37,622 bases of DNA from Nitrospira sp. UBA2082. GTDB lineage: Bacteria > Nitrospirota > Nitrospiria > Nitrospirales > Nitrospiraceae. The notes below the pieces were generated by a model. That model did no database searches, was not told the origin of the DNA, and saw only the letters and a program-made list of their open reading frames with translations. This document shows positions 1-7,578 of the stretch, piece by piece (the stretch's first letter is position 1; each line of letters opens with the position of its first letter). Location: the NCBI GenBank assembly GCA_002331335.1, contig DCZO01000004.1, positions 174,272 to 211,893 of the forward strand. Direction: 5' to 3'. The translations under genes were made by a program, and so were the position numbers.

Positions 1-157
1 GACGGGCTACGAAATTGTTGCGCGGGCTGAACCGTCCGCTCCCGCTGCCGTGCGCGAAGACGACGACGCCGTTCGAGCCGGGGGGAAGGCCGAGTATGCC
101 TTCCAAGGCCAGCGGCCCTTTTGTGATCGTGACCCGATGTTCGTGCGTAGGCGTCAT
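1..157 (-). CDS. alpha/beta hydrolase (dienelactone-hydrolase-like), N-terminal part only
   Basis: This gene runs off the left edge of the window; 52 codons are visible. The reading frame starts MTPTHEHRVTITKGPLALEG and continues to a V-V-V-F-A-H-G-S-G-S-G stretch followed by S-P-R-N. That is the first beta strand and oxyanion-loop region of small alpha/beta hydrolases of the dienelactone hydrolase type, which often occur near or fused to phosphoribosyltransferase domains. The catalytic Ser, Asp and His would lie beyond the window. The ATG (157-155) overlaps the stop of the pentapeptide-repeat gene (156-154) as ATGA, so the two are probably translationally coupled and this is a later gene of the minus-strand operon. 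The family call rests on the short N-terminus and is moderate; the existence of the gene is well supported by the overlap and open frame. Confidence 0.7.
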   Translation of the reverse strand, partial: MTPTHEHRVTITKGPLALEGILGLPPGSNGVVVFAHGSGSGRFSPRNNFVAR

Positions 158-1584
158 GGCTTGGTCCGTTTCCTTGTCGTGCTGCAGGGTGCGGGCCTGG
201 TCAGTGCGGTCGGCAGTTTGGTCTGTTCGTCGACACAGGCGGTATCAAGCTGCGCCTGAGTCAATCCGGTCACAGACGTGAGAGTCGCGCCGCGCAAGTC
301 TGCACCCCGCATGTCCGCCGCATCGAGGCGCGCGCCGGTGAGATCGGCTTTGACGAACACGGCATCCCGGAGGATGGCTTCCTGAAGATTCGCCTGAGTC
401 AAGTTCGCCTCGGTGAAATTGGAGCCGCCCAAGTCTGCCGCAACAAGATTGGCCTCTTCCATGTTGGCCTTATCGAATCGCGATTGCCGGAGAAAGACTT
501 TCGGCGCGTAGACTTCGCCCATGTCCGCCTTCGTGAAGACTGCGCGTGTGCCCCGTGCGCCGATGAAGACCGCGCGAGTGAGGGAGGCATTTCCAAAGTC
601 AGCGTCGTCCAGTGCCGCATGGTAGAGAATGGCCATGCGGAACTTCGCCGAGCGCAGTTTCGCTTTGGCCAGGCTTGCCTCTTCCAGATTGGCTCCTTCC
701 AGATCCGCCTCCTGCAAGCTTGCGCCGTAGAGATCAGCGAACCGTAGATCTGCGCCACGCAGGATCGAATTGTGTAGGTTCGCCCCGCGCAGATTGGCTT
801 CCGGCAGATAGGCGCTCTCCAAGTCGGCTTCGATCAGCCGAGCCCGCTCAAGTTTTGCGTTGTCGAGCAGGACACCTTGAAGATTGGCGCGCGAGAGGTT
901 CGCGTCGACCAGCGTGGTGCGGCGCAGATCCGCGCCCATCAGATCAGCGTCCGATAGGACGGCCTTCCGGAGTATGGCCCCATAAAAATAGGCCTCGACG
1001 AAGTTGCCGCCGGTCATATCGGCGGACGAGAGATCGGCGCCCTCGAACTGGGCCCGTTCGAACGTGGCCTCGCGCAGCTTGGCGCCGGTGAGGGCGGCGT
1101 CGAAGAGCGCCGCTTCGTCGCCGATGATGCGAATAAGATTTGCACGCGTGAGTGTCGCGCGGCGAAGATCGGCTCCGGCCACGTTTGCGCCCTCCATGGT
1201 CGCACCGGTGAAATCGGCTCCGGCGAGGCTAGCCTGGATGAGCACAGCCAAGTTCAAATTCGCCCGCCGGAGGATGGCGCCTTCCATTTCCGCCCGTTCG
1301 AGGTTGGCGCCTACGAGCAGGGCCCCGCTCAAGTCGGCTTGGCAGAGCTCCGCGCGCCGGGCTTGCGGATTACCTCGGTATTCCACCCATCGTTCGTGCG
1401 CATGCACCAGGGCGGTCAGTGCCTTGGCGGGGACGGGCTTCTTCTTGTAAGGGCCCTTGCAGGCAGGAATTGCGGAGATGGTCGGATCGGGTTGCGACGG
1501 GCTGGTCGCTGTGGCCGATGCGGCAGCGAGTCCGATCAACATCACAATCCCGAGCAGCACCATCGGTATTGAGGCTTTCTTCAT
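154..1584 (-). CDS. exported pentapeptide-repeat protein
   Basis: This is a 476-residue protein. Residues 1 to about 26 form a signal peptide: two Lys, a hydrophobic core, then A-A-A-S-A-T-A. From about residue 80 to 435 it is almost entirely A(D/N)Lxx pentapeptides, roughly 70 of them, which should fold into one long right-handed quadrilateral beta helix. A short tail follows with a G-L-T-Q-A-Q-L-D motif often seen after such repeats. Cytoplasmic relatives can mimic DNA and protect gyrase; an exported one more likely acts as a periplasmic scaffold, and its actual function is unknown. The start is supported by AAGGAG about five bases upstream. It lies 18 bp after the nicotinate phosphoribosyltransferase gene on the same strand and overlaps the next gene by 4 bp, so it is part of that operon although no NAD-related role is known for it. 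Confidence 0.93.
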   Translation of the reverse strand: MKKASIPMVLLGIVMLIGLAAASATATSPSQPDPTISAIPACKGPYKKKPVPAKALTALVHAHERWVEYRGNPQARRAELCQADLSGALLVGANLERAEMEGAILRRANLNLAVLIQASLAGADFTGATMEGANVAGADLRRATLTRANLIRIIGDEAALFDAALTGAKLREATFERAQFEGADLSSADMTGGNFVEAYFYGAILRKAVLSDADLMGADLRRTTLVDANLSRANLQGVLLDNAKLERARLIEADLESAYLPEANLRGANLHNSILRGADLRFADLYGASLQEADLEGANLEEASLAKAKLRSAKFRMAILYHAALDDADFGNASLTRAVFIGARGTRAVFTKADMGEVYAPKVFLRQSRFDKANMEEANLVAADLGGSNFTEANLTQANLQEAILRDAVFVKADLTGARLDAADMRGADLRGATLTSVTGLTQAQLDTACVDEQTKLPTALTRPAPCSTTRKRTKP

Positions 1585-1602
1585 CGGTGTCTCCTTTGCG
1601 TG

Positions 1603-2937
1603 TTAGAGGCCGTGGTCCACCGCTTTGGCCAACGCCTGCAAGGCCGGCGAGATCCGCACCTCGTAGGTTGGAGCGGTCTCGATGGTTCGCAGAGATTCAG
1701 GAATGCGCGCGAGTTGCGCCGCCATATGGCCGCGCAGGTCCGTCAGGCTCGGGCTAGGAGCGAGACGGCGGCCCTCTTTCATCACCGGATGCAAGAGCGG
1801 CTCACCCTGTCCCCGATCATCGAGTGGCGTGAGGACGTCGTAGTCGAAGCCGCCACGGTCCGCATAGGATCGGTAGACCTGCTTGCGGCCGGGCCAGGTG
1901 GCTTTGCCTTCGGAGCGTTTACGGCAGGGTCGGCCTGCGTACTCTTGCAGTTTGTAGGCGCAATCCAGCGCGGGTGCATCGGAAGAGGTGGTCATGGCCG
2001 TACCAACCGCAAAACTGTCGATCGGCGCCCGGCTGTCAATCAACGCTTGTATACGGTATTCGTCGAGATTGCCGCTGGCAAGGATCTGCGCGTGGGACAG
2101 GCCTCCTTCGTCCAGGATGCGGCGGACCTTCCTGGCGTGGTCGGCCAAATCTCCGCTGTCCAGCCGCACACCTTTCACAGCGATGCCCTTGGCTGTGAGC
2201 AAGGGGACCAGCGAGACGACCTTCTTCGCAGCCGTTTCCGTCTCGTAGGTATCGATCAACAGGACGACGTTGTCCGGCTGCGCCAGCGCGAAATGCTCGA
2301 AGGCCTGGACCTCGTCCTTGTGTGCCTGTACGAAGGAATGGGCCATCGTGCCGTAGAGGGGAATGCCGTAAGCCATGCCAGCCAGCACGGTGGCGCTGCC
2401 CGAAAATCCCGCCAGATAACTGGCCCGCGCGGCCAGCAGGCCCGCCTCGGCGCCGTGCGCGCGGCGCAGTCCAAAATCGATGAGCGGTTTTCCTCCCGCC
2501 ACCAAGACCGACCGCACGGCCTTTGAGGCGACCATAGTTTGGAAGTTCAACAGGTTCATGATCCGGCTTTCGACGAGTTGAGCCATCGGGAGCGGCGCGA
2601 CGACGCGGAGAATCGGCTCGTGGGGAAAGAAGACTGTTCCTTCCGCCACGGCTTCAACGTCACCGGTGAACCGCAGCGTTTCCAAATAACGGAGGAGCTC
2701 AGACCTGAACAGCCCCGTCCGATCCAGCCAGGCCAATTCTTCTTGTGTGACCTGAAGGCCGGAGAGAAAGTCCAGGACCTGCTCAAGCCCGGCCGCCACG
2801 AGGAAGTTCCGATGAGGCGGCAGCTTGCGGACAAAGAATTCGAATACCGCCGCTTCCTCCATGCCCTGCTCCCGGTAGGCCTGGGCCATAGTGAGTTCGT
2901 ACAGGTCGGTCAGCAGGGCGCTGTTTGAGGGATTCAT
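1603..2937 (-). CDS. pncB: nicotinate phosphoribosyltransferase
   Basis: This 444-residue enzyme converts nicotinate and PRPP to nicotinate mononucleotide, using ATP, in the Preiss-Handler NAD salvage route. The N-terminus L-L-T-D-L-Y-E-L-T-M-A-Q-A-Y and the internal G-T-M-A-H-S-F-V segment, holding the histidine expected to be phosphorylated, are typical of the family. So is the later G-V-R-L-D-S-G-D-L motif, which binds phosphate. Length fits the bacterial family. The ATG overlaps the nicotinamidase stop by 4 bp (2934-2937), so the two salvage steps are coupled: nicotinamide to nicotinate, then to the mononucleotide. The next gene downstream follows after 18 bp. I see no truncation. Confidence 0.93.
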   Translation of the reverse strand: MNPSNSALLTDLYELTMAQAYREQGMEEAAVFEFFVRKLPPHRNFLVAAGLEQVLDFLSGLQVTQEELAWLDRTGLFRSELLRYLETLRFTGDVEAVAEGTVFFPHEPILRVVAPLPMAQLVESRIMNLLNFQTMVASKAVRSVLVAGGKPLIDFGLRRAHGAEAGLLAARASYLAGFSGSATVLAGMAYGIPLYGTMAHSFVQAHKDEVQAFEHFALAQPDNVVLLIDTYETETAAKKVVSLVPLLTAKGIAVKGVRLDSGDLADHARKVRRILDEGGLSHAQILASGNLDEYRIQALIDSRAPIDSFAVGTAMTTSSDAPALDCAYKLQEYAGRPCRKRSEGKATWPGRKQVYRSYADRGGFDYDVLTPLDDRGQGEPLLHPVMKEGRRLAPSPSLTDLRGHMAAQLARIPESLRTIETAPTYEVRISPALQALAKAVDHGL

Positions 2938-3515
2938 GCGGCGAGTGTCTCCAATCGGACCGGAGCCGCTCCGAGGCGGAGCATGTTCTGCTCAGCTTGC
3001 CGGCCGTCGTCCGGTTGCACGTTGACTGCCTTGATGCCGTCCAGCAACAGGCATACGGCATAGCCCAGTGACAGGGCGTCCGTGACCGTGTGCATGACGC
3101 AATAGTCGGTCGCCAATCCGCCGATGAACACGCGACGGACACCGAGGGCTCGCAGATGGCGATCCAGGGCGGTACGGTGAAAGGCCGAGTAGGCTTCCCG
3201 GTCCGGGTCGATGGCTTTGTAAATAATAACCGCCGAGGCTGGAGTTTCAAATCCCGCCGGAGGCAACGAGCCGGGTGTTCCGGCGACACAATGAATAGGC
3301 CATGGTCCTCCCTGGTCACGAAACGAGCAATGATTCGGAGGGTGCCAGTCGCGCGTCAGAAAAATAGGTAGCTGGCGGGCCTGGAAGCGGCGGATGTAAT
3401 TCGACAGGACTGGAAGGATCTCTCCACCGCCACTGATTCCGAGCGCGCCGCCTGGGAAGAAATCGCTCTGAATATCGGCGATGAGCAAGGCATCGTTGGA
3501 TGTCAAAGTCTCCAT
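2934..3515 (-). CDS. pncA: nicotinamidase (isochorismatase-like hydrolase)
   Basis: This 193-residue cysteine hydrolase deamidates nicotinamide to nicotinate, feeding the next gene. The sequence shows the catalytic aspartate in A-D-I-Q-S-D-F-F-P-G-G-A-L, and metal-ligand residues in R-D-W-H-P-P-N-H. The lysine lies in I-Y-K-A-I-D-P. The nucleophilic cysteine is in G-L-A-T-D-Y-C-V-M-H-T. All three catalytic parts (Asp, Lys, Cys) are present. The start is ATG at 3515; no strong Shine-Dalgarno is visible and the gene begins 24 bp after the cytochrome stop, so it is probably read from the same transcript. Some isochorismatase-fold proteins act on other amides, but the direct coupling to pncB makes nicotinamidase the natural reading. 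Confidence 0.92.
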   Translation of the reverse strand: METLTSNDALLIADIQSDFFPGGALGISGGGEILPVLSNYIRRFQARQLPIFLTRDWHPPNHCSFRDQGGPWPIHCVAGTPGSLPPAGFETPASAVIIYKAIDPDREAYSAFHRTALDRHLRALGVRRVFIGGLATDYCVMHTVTDALSLGYAVCLLLDGIKAVNVQPDDGRQAEQNMLRLGAAPVRLETLAA

Positions 3516-3539
3516 CGGCTGACGAGATACGTACGACGA

Positions 3540-3914
3540 TCATGGTCCCTGTTGCGACAGGAGGCGGATATAGGCTAGCACGTCCTGCATTTCCCCATCG
3601 GTGAGCTGCCCGCGCCAGGAATGCATCGGGCTGAACACGATGCCGTGCTCGATCGTCCGCAGCAGCTCCTCATCTGATTTCAAGAACGACCGAACGCGAT
3701 GAAAATCCGCCGGAGATACTTTCAAGGACGCGGCTTCCGGACCATTCCCGTGGCCGCTGTCCCCATGGCAGGTTTGGCAGTAACGAGCATAGATCGATTT
3801 CCCCCGCACGGCATCAGGGGGATAGTCTTGGGCGTAGAGCGAGGATGCCGCGAGGGTCATCGAGGCGAGGAGCAGAAGAACTCCCGTGAGGCAGGGATAC
3901 AGTTGCGTATTCAT
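3540..3914 (-). CDS. exported c-type cytochrome (single haem)
   Basis: This encodes 124 residues from the ATG at 3914. An upstream GTG in frame at 3944 would add ten residues before the signal peptide, and I rejected it because the hydrophobic signal (residues 8-24, ending S-L-Y-A-Q) starts properly only from 3914. The mature part carries one haem-binding C-Q-T-C-H motif and a likely axial methionine in S-P-M-H-S-W-R-G, followed by the usual C-terminal helix (V-L-A-Y-I-R). It should be a small periplasmic class I electron carrier. It lies between the zinc ribbon gene (4 bp away) and pncA. Its redox partner cannot be read from the sequence; the nearby cupredoxin on the other strand is one candidate. 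Confidence 0.9.
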   Translation of the reverse strand: MNTQLYPCLTGVLLLLASMTLAASSLYAQDYPPDAVRGKSIYARYCQTCHGDSGHGNGPEAASLKVSPADFHRVRSFLKSDEELLRTIEHGIVFSPMHSWRGQLTDGEMQDVLAYIRLLSQQGP

Positions 3915-3918
3915 GGCG

Positions 3919-4083
3919 CTAACTCTTCTTCGTGGTGTGGGCAATAAACGGGCTGAACAGTTGCTGCAACTTCTTGCTGCCGCAGGCTGGACATGCCACC
4001 TCGCCCCGTTCGTGCTCCTTCAACGTCACGACGATCAGCGATTCCTTGCCACAGTCTAAACACTTGTAGTCGTACATCGGCAT
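3919..4083 (-). CDS. FmdB-type zinc-ribbon small protein
   Basis: This small gene encodes 54 residues, M-P-M-Y-D-Y-K-C-L-D-C-G at the start and A-C-P-A-C-G-S in the middle. The pairs CxxC (residues 8-11) and CxxC (31-34) form the zinc ribbon of the FmdB/putative regulatory protein family, whose first residues are typically M-P-x-Y-x-Y-x-C. The function of these proteins is not settled; they are thought to regulate or to bind nucleic acid or protein partners. It ends 4 bp before the cytochrome start and begins 17 bp after the UspA stop, so it sits inside the operon. The start is the ATG at 4083; another ATG at 4090 is out of frame. Confidence 0.88.
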   Translation of the reverse strand: MPMYDYKCLDCGKESLIVVTLKEHERGEVACPACGSKKLQQLFSPFIAHTTKKS

Positions 4084-4100
4084 GGTTCATCCTCTCTCGG

Positions 4101-4964
4101 TCAGCCGAAGATCATCAGTGGGTAGCGTCCTTGGTGCAACAGGGCGTGGGAGACACTGCCCAACACCAGGCGTGTTACGCCTTGACGCCCGCGGGATCCC
4201 ATGAGGATAAGGTCCGGATTTAAGACCGTCGCTTGCTGCGTAATTCCTTCAACGGGGGTGCCCAACGAAGCGGCCACTTTGGTTCGATAGCCCAGCGAGG
4301 TGAGCTTGGCGGCGATGTCGTTGAGAAAGTCTTGGGCCTGGCGAAGCGCATGGACCTCCATCTGCTCGGTCGAAGCAGCATCCATCGGCCAAGGCGGTCT
4401 GGTATGCGGCAGGACGGTGAAGAGGGTGATCGTGGGCAGCTCACGAAACGGCTTCTGCTGGAGAAAGCGCAGGGCGTGGGCTGCATCGTAGGTCCCCTGC
4501 AACGGGAGTAGCACCTGGTTCAGGGCTTTCAACGGGCCGGGAAGAATCAGTTTCGCGCCTGGGGCATAGGTCAGCACGCGATGCGCGACACTCCCCACCA
4601 GCCGCTCTCTGATCGGGCCGAGGCCGCGGGTACCGAGGAGAATCAGATCGACCTTCTGTTGTTCGGCCAACGTGACGATGTGATCCACAGGGGATCCGAC
4701 GGCCAGGTGCTTCGTGACCGTGCCGATCCCCATCGGGAGCAGCGACACGATTCGATCCAACAGGCGTGAGCCGTCCTCTCGCATGTTGCGTTCGACCGTC
4801 TCGTAGAGTTCCTGCGACACTTCCGGCATCATCATCGGATAGGCCGGAGTCGGGACATCCAGCACATGCAGGATGTGCAGTTCTTTCGCGCGGCTTAGGT
4901 ACTTGAGCGATCGCACCGCCTCATAAGAATGGTCGGACCCATCGACTGCGAGTAAGAGGTTCAT
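4101..4964 (-). CDS. two-domain universal stress protein (UspA family)
   Basis: This encodes 287 residues with two UspA domains in tandem. The first starts N-L-L-L-A-V-D-G-S and has the ATP-binding pattern G-T-R-G-x9-G-S. The second ends G-S-R-G-R-Q-G-V-T-R-L-V-L-G-S-V-S, again Gx2Gx9G(S). Both therefore look like ATP-binding Usp domains. The ATG at 4964 is preferred over the one at 4970 because GGAGGAGG abuts the first ATG and gives a normal six-base spacing to the second. Usp proteins bind ATP and modulate survival under starvation, hypoxia or redox stress. It is the second gene of the minus-strand operon, just after the 31-residue membrane peptide. Three further UspA proteins lie on the opposite strand within 6.5 kb. 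Confidence 0.93.
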   Translation of the reverse strand: MNLLLAVDGSDHSYEAVRSLKYLSRAKELHILHVLDVPTPAYPMMMPEVSQELYETVERNMREDGSRLLDRIVSLLPMGIGTVTKHLAVGSPVDHIVTLAEQQKVDLILLGTRGLGPIRERLVGSVAHRVLTYAPGAKLILPGPLKALNQVLLPLQGTYDAAHALRFLQQKPFRELPTITLFTVLPHTRPPWPMDAASTEQMEVHALRQAQDFLNDIAAKLTSLGYRTKVAASLGTPVEGITQQATVLNPDLILMGSRGRQGVTRLVLGSVSHALLHQGRYPLMIFG

Positions 4965-4986
4965 CGCCATCCTCCTCCGCGATGCT

Positions 4987-5082
4987 TCATTGACAGTCTG
5001 TCGGACACAAGAAAATGAAGTAGATCACGATTGCCAGGCCCAACCCCACTGCTCCGAGCAACAGCCACTGTGTGTGTGTCAT
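4987..5082 (-). CDS. predicted 31-residue single-span membrane peptide
   Basis: A short frame encodes 31 residues: M-T-H-T-Q-W, then a continuous hydrophobic stretch of about 20 residues (L-L-L-G-A-V-G-L-G through Y-F-I-F), ending L-C-P-T-D-C-Q. The end has two cysteines. A purine-rich GAGGAATCGAGAG lies directly before the ATG at 5082, a plausible ribosome site. The stop is 22 bp before the UspA start on the same strand. The longer frame from 5178 runs back into the 7-base repeat block and is unlikely to be coding. I do not recognise a family. It could be a small membrane anchor or regulator leading the operon; it could also be chance. Confidence 0.5.
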   Translation of the reverse strand: MTHTQWLLLGAVGLGLAIVIYFIFLCPTDCQ

Positions 5083-5138
5083 CTCTCGATTCCTCGCAGG
5101 AGAGTTCAGCAAGTCCAGTGCCATAGGGGGGCGGGAGA

Positions 5139-5210
5139 CGTGAACCGTAAAACGTGAAGCGTATTCCTGAAACAACACCGCTTGTTACCTTTTGCGCTTC
5201 ACGCTTCACG
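5139..5210. repeat. inverted 7-base repeat block A
   Basis: The left arm is three 7-base units of the form CGTGAAG (the middle one degenerate) at 5139-5159. The right arm at 5195-5210 is two exact units of CGCTTCA followed by CG. CGTGAAGCG (5153-5161) pairs perfectly with CGCTTCACG (5195-5203), so a transcript could form a 9-bp stem with a 33-base loop. The same unit family reappears at 26176-26251 and 21425-21459. Confidence 0.75.
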
Positions 5211-5343
5211 AGACACGAACTATGGCGCCTTCTGCTACAGCGGGTAATTGGTCACTGTGGCAGAGAGCCCCTGGTTCCAGGGGCGGGGCGTACACCCGAG
5301 GCAGATGGCAAGAGCGAAAACAATGAATTCGTGATGTCTTCAA

Positions 5344-5364
5344 GTCATCAGTTATCAGCCATCA
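5344..5364. repeat. 7-base repeat block B
   Basis: Three adjoining 7-base units share the consensus G(T/C)(C/T)ATCA, 54 bases upstream of the UspA start at 5418. There is no inverted partner nearby. The spacing matches the other 7-base blocks of the window. Confidence 0.65.
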
Positions 5365-5417
5365 ACTCTTCGCCAGTGGCACCGGCCTTGCTCACTTTTT
5401 CAGGTAGGAGAATTTTT

Positions 5418-5918
5418 ATGGGGCGGACCAACGGTCCTTTTAAGAGAATCCTGGTACCAGTTGATTTCTCGCCTTGCTCGGATGAGGCCTTCCGGGTTGC
5501 GTGTGACATGGCGCGCTTGTGCGGGGCAAGCATGACGGTGGTGCACGTGATTGACACGGGGGCTCTTGCCTCATTCAATCGCTTGGGCTTACTGGCCGTG
5601 CCCTCCGATGCTGCCGCGCAACGGCGGCGTCTGCGCCATCATGCCCGGTTGAATGTGCGCCGGTTAATGGATTCCGAGGATGCCAAGGAGATCTCTATCA
5701 CGCGCATGGTCGTGGAGGGATCTCCGTTCGTCGAAATCGCCAAAACCGCGCGTACGGGAAGAGTCGATCTGGTCGTGATGGGCAGTTACGGAGGTCGGTC
5801 CGGCAGCGTGGACAAGATCTTCTTCGGCAGCACGGCGGAAAAGGTCGTTCGTACTGCCGGCTGCCCTGTGTTGACCGTACCGCTGCCGGCGTCGGCCGTT
5901 CAGCGGAAATCAGCGTGA
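5418..5918 (+). CDS. single-domain universal stress protein (UspA family)
   Basis: This encodes 166 residues starting M-G-R-T-N-G-P-F, with a preceding TAGGAG and an A/T-rich spacer before the ATG at 5418. The open frame extends back to 5154 but that part is the repeat-rich gap, so the internal ATG is used. The domain begins K-R-I-L-V-P-V-D-F-S and carries the ATP-binding pattern G-S-Y-G-G-R-S-G and then F-F-G-S-T-A-E-K-V. It is the first gene of the plus-strand stress cluster, with the cupredoxin gene 19 bp downstream. A single UspA domain usually dimerises; this may act with its two-domain neighbours, which is inference. Confidence 0.93.
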   Translation: MGRTNGPFKRILVPVDFSPCSDEAFRVACDMARLCGASMTVVHVIDTGALASFNRLGLLAVPSDAAAQRRRLRHHARLNVRRLMDSEDAKEISITRMVVEGSPFVEIAKTARTGRVDLVVMGSYGGRSGSVDKIFFGSTAEKVVRTAGCPVLTVPLPASAVQRKSA

Positions 5919-5937
5919 GAAACAGGAGGATGACGAC

Positions 5938-6372
5938 ATGCCACATGTGCGAGCATGGGTTCCGTGCCTGATCCTCGGCCTGATCTTCGGCTTGCCTGGA
6001 GTGATGGAAGGAAAGGGGGATGCTGCCGCCGAGGCACAATCCGAGCAGGTGGTGGAGGTCACGATCAAGGATTACAAATTTGTGACGAAACAGAGCCCGT
6101 TGCGTCTCGGCTTGCCGACGGTGATCAAGGTGCGGAACGAGGACGCGGAGCGCCACGATTTCGGTTCGACGATGTTCGAGGGGCTCTCAGTGAAGGTTGA
6201 AAAGGACGGGGTGATCGTCTACGGACGTGGGGTAGCCGGTGTGTTGCTCGACCCTAAACGCGAGGCAGCGATCCGGTTCGATCTGACTCGTCCGGGGCGG
6301 CATGAGTTCCGTTGCTCGATTCATCCGACGATGAAGGGAGAATTTCTCATCTTGAGTACGGAGGCCGTGTGA
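5938..6372 (+). CDS. exported cupredoxin-like copper protein
   Basis: This is a 144-residue protein with an N-terminal hydrophobic signal (about residues 6-22). The rest looks like a cupredoxin fold. A complete type 1 copper ligand set is visible: His73 (in E-R-H-D-F-G), then Cys126, His129 and Met132 in C-S-I-H-P-T-M-K. It should be a periplasmic blue-copper electron carrier or copper-binding protein. The start ATG at 5938 follows CAGGAGGATGACGAC. The stop TGA overlaps the GTG start of the next UspA gene. Between two stress-protein genes, its most natural role is in electron transfer under the same condition, perhaps with the cytochrome at 3540-3914. Neither partner nor substrate is visible in the sequence. 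Confidence 0.87.
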   Translation: MPHVRAWVPCLILGLIFGLPGVMEGKGDAAAEAQSEQVVEVTIKDYKFVTKQSPLRLGLPTVIKVRNEDAERHDFGSTMFEGLSVKVEKDGVIVYGRGVAGVLLDPKREAAIRFDLTRPGRHEFRCSIHPTMKGEFLILSTEAV

Positions 6373-7331
6373 GCGAATCGGGCGCGAGACCGAGAATTCT
6401 CTTCGCAACGGATTTATCGCGGTCGGCGGAGAGGGCGGAGGCCTACGCGTGCACGTTGGCTGCGTCCTGGGGGGCGACCCTCACGGTCATGAGTGTGTTG
6501 GAATTCCCTCCCGGACTCGATCCGGAGTACCCCGTAAATCGCATGTATTTGACTGAACTGATGAAGCAGGCGACGCAAGGGTTGGTCGAGTTGAAAGAGC
6601 GGACCGTCGCACGAGGAGCTGTGGTGCAGACCAGGATTGCGACGGGGATTCCGAGCGAAGAGGTGTTGGCGGCCGCCGGGGCTGAGGGTACGGACTTGAT
6701 CGTCGTGGGCACTCTCGGAAAGACCGGTGTCGAACATGTTCTGTTGGGCAGCACGGCGGAACGGATCATTCGGACCGCACCCTGTCCCGTGCTGGCCGTA
6801 CGAATGGAGCGGTCGAGGACGGAACAAGACGGCGGCAGGCAGCCTCCGGTGGAAATCGGACGACTTCTCGTGCCGATTGATTTTTCCGATTGCTCGCTCG
6901 ACGCGGTGGAATACGCGGTTATCGTGGCGCAGCGGGCAAAGGCGTCTCTGACATTGCTCCATGTCTTGGAGCCGGTGTCCTATGGCCTCGATTTCTCGTT
7001 TCCGCATCCTGACAAGCGGGAGCGTCAGCGGGAGGCGATCAAATCACGGCTCGAGGGCCTGGTGTCGTCCCTGGCTTCTGCTCAGGTGAAGGCCGGCTAT
7101 TTGCTTCGCGGCGGCCTTCCGAACGACTCCATTCTGGAGGCGGCCCGGACCGGGTCCGCCGACATGATTGTCATGGGGACACATGGACGCCGCGGCTTGT
7201 CGCACGCTTTTTACGGCAGCGTCGCGGAATCTGTGCTCCGAAAATCCCATTGCCCCGTCCTGACGGTCCGAAGCCCGAAATTTCACCCAGACCATCGTCG
7301 CGTACTCACGGCACAACCCATCTTCCAATAA
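6369..7331 (+). CDS. two-domain universal stress protein (UspA family)
   Basis: This encodes 320 residues from a GTG at 6369, which overlaps the cupredoxin stop (6370-6372) as GTGA. The alternative frame start at 6312 lies inside the cupredoxin gene. Domain one begins P-R-I-L-F-A-T-D-L-S and has G-T-L-G-K-T-G-V-E-H-V-L-L-G-S-T. Domain two begins G-R-L-L-V-P-I-D-F-S and has G-T-H-G-R-R-G-L-S-H-A-F-Y-G-S-V. Both have the ATP-binding Gx2Gx9GS pattern. The overlap suggests translational coupling with the cupredoxin. About 20 bp downstream lies the DUF2934 gene. Confidence 0.93.
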   Translation: MSESGARPRILFATDLSRSAERAEAYACTLAASWGATLTVMSVLEFPPGLDPEYPVNRMYLTELMKQATQGLVELKERTVARGAVVQTRIATGIPSEEVLAAAGAEGTDLIVVGTLGKTGVEHVLLGSTAERIIRTAPCPVLAVRMERSRTEQDGGRQPPVEIGRLLVPIDFSDCSLDAVEYAVIVAQRAKASLTLLHVLEPVSYGLDFSFPHPDKRERQREAIKSRLEGLVSSLASAQVKAGYLLRGGLPNDSILEAARTGSADMIVMGTHGRRGLSHAFYGSVAESVLRKSHCPVLTVRSPKFHPDHRRVLTAQPIFQ

Positions 7332-7353
7332 ACCGCCAACCGAGGAGCCTGCC

Positions 7354-7578
7354 ATGCGCGCCATCGTAAAGAAAATCGGAGCAACGAAGAAGCGGCCTTC
7401 GCCGGCCTCCGGGACGACCGGAACGGCGATCGAACTGCCGGAAGGCATGTGGGAACGGATCGCCCGTAAGGCCTACGAATTGTGGGAACAGCGGGGCCGC
7501 CAGGAAGGCAACCAACTCAGGGATTGGCTCGACGCGGAAGAAATAGTCATGGAAGAAATCCATGAAGCTCGCGAGTGA
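7354..7578 (+). CDS. DUF2934 family small protein
   Basis: This is a 74-residue protein. The second half carries the DUF2934 signature: W-E-R-I-A-R-K-A-Y-E-L-W-E-Q-R-G-R, a short gap, then L-R-D-W-L-D-A-E-E. The first 30 residues are basic and flexible. The family function is unknown; it is common in bacteria with many stress proteins. GAGGAG lies six bases before the ATG. The last 17 bases overlap the start of the next gene, so the pair are probably co-translated. Confidence 0.88.
   Translation: MRAIVKKIGATKKRPSPASGTTGTAIELPEGMWERIARKAYELWEQRGRQEGNQLRDWLDAEEIVMEEIHEARE

Larger units (their letters stand above)
5083..5417. other. 335-bp divergent gap between two stress operons
   Basis: This gap separates the minus-strand operon (first start 5082) from the plus-strand UspA gene (5418), so promoters for both should lie here. 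I could not pick out a convincing -35/-10 pair for either. It holds two runs of 7-base units (5139-5210 and 5344-5364) and a short perfect hairpin at 5267-5284 (GCCCCTGG, loop TT, CCAGGGGC). It codes for nothing I can support. Confidence 0.6.

Noticed and set aside
1600..2526. Plus-strand frame of 308 codons opposite pncB
   Set aside because: Shadow of pncB; the minus strand carries the conserved enzyme with its motifs.
5267..5284. Hairpin GCCCCTGG/CCAGGGGC as an intrinsic terminator
   Set aside because: It lies in a divergent gap, has no T-run and no gene ends there.
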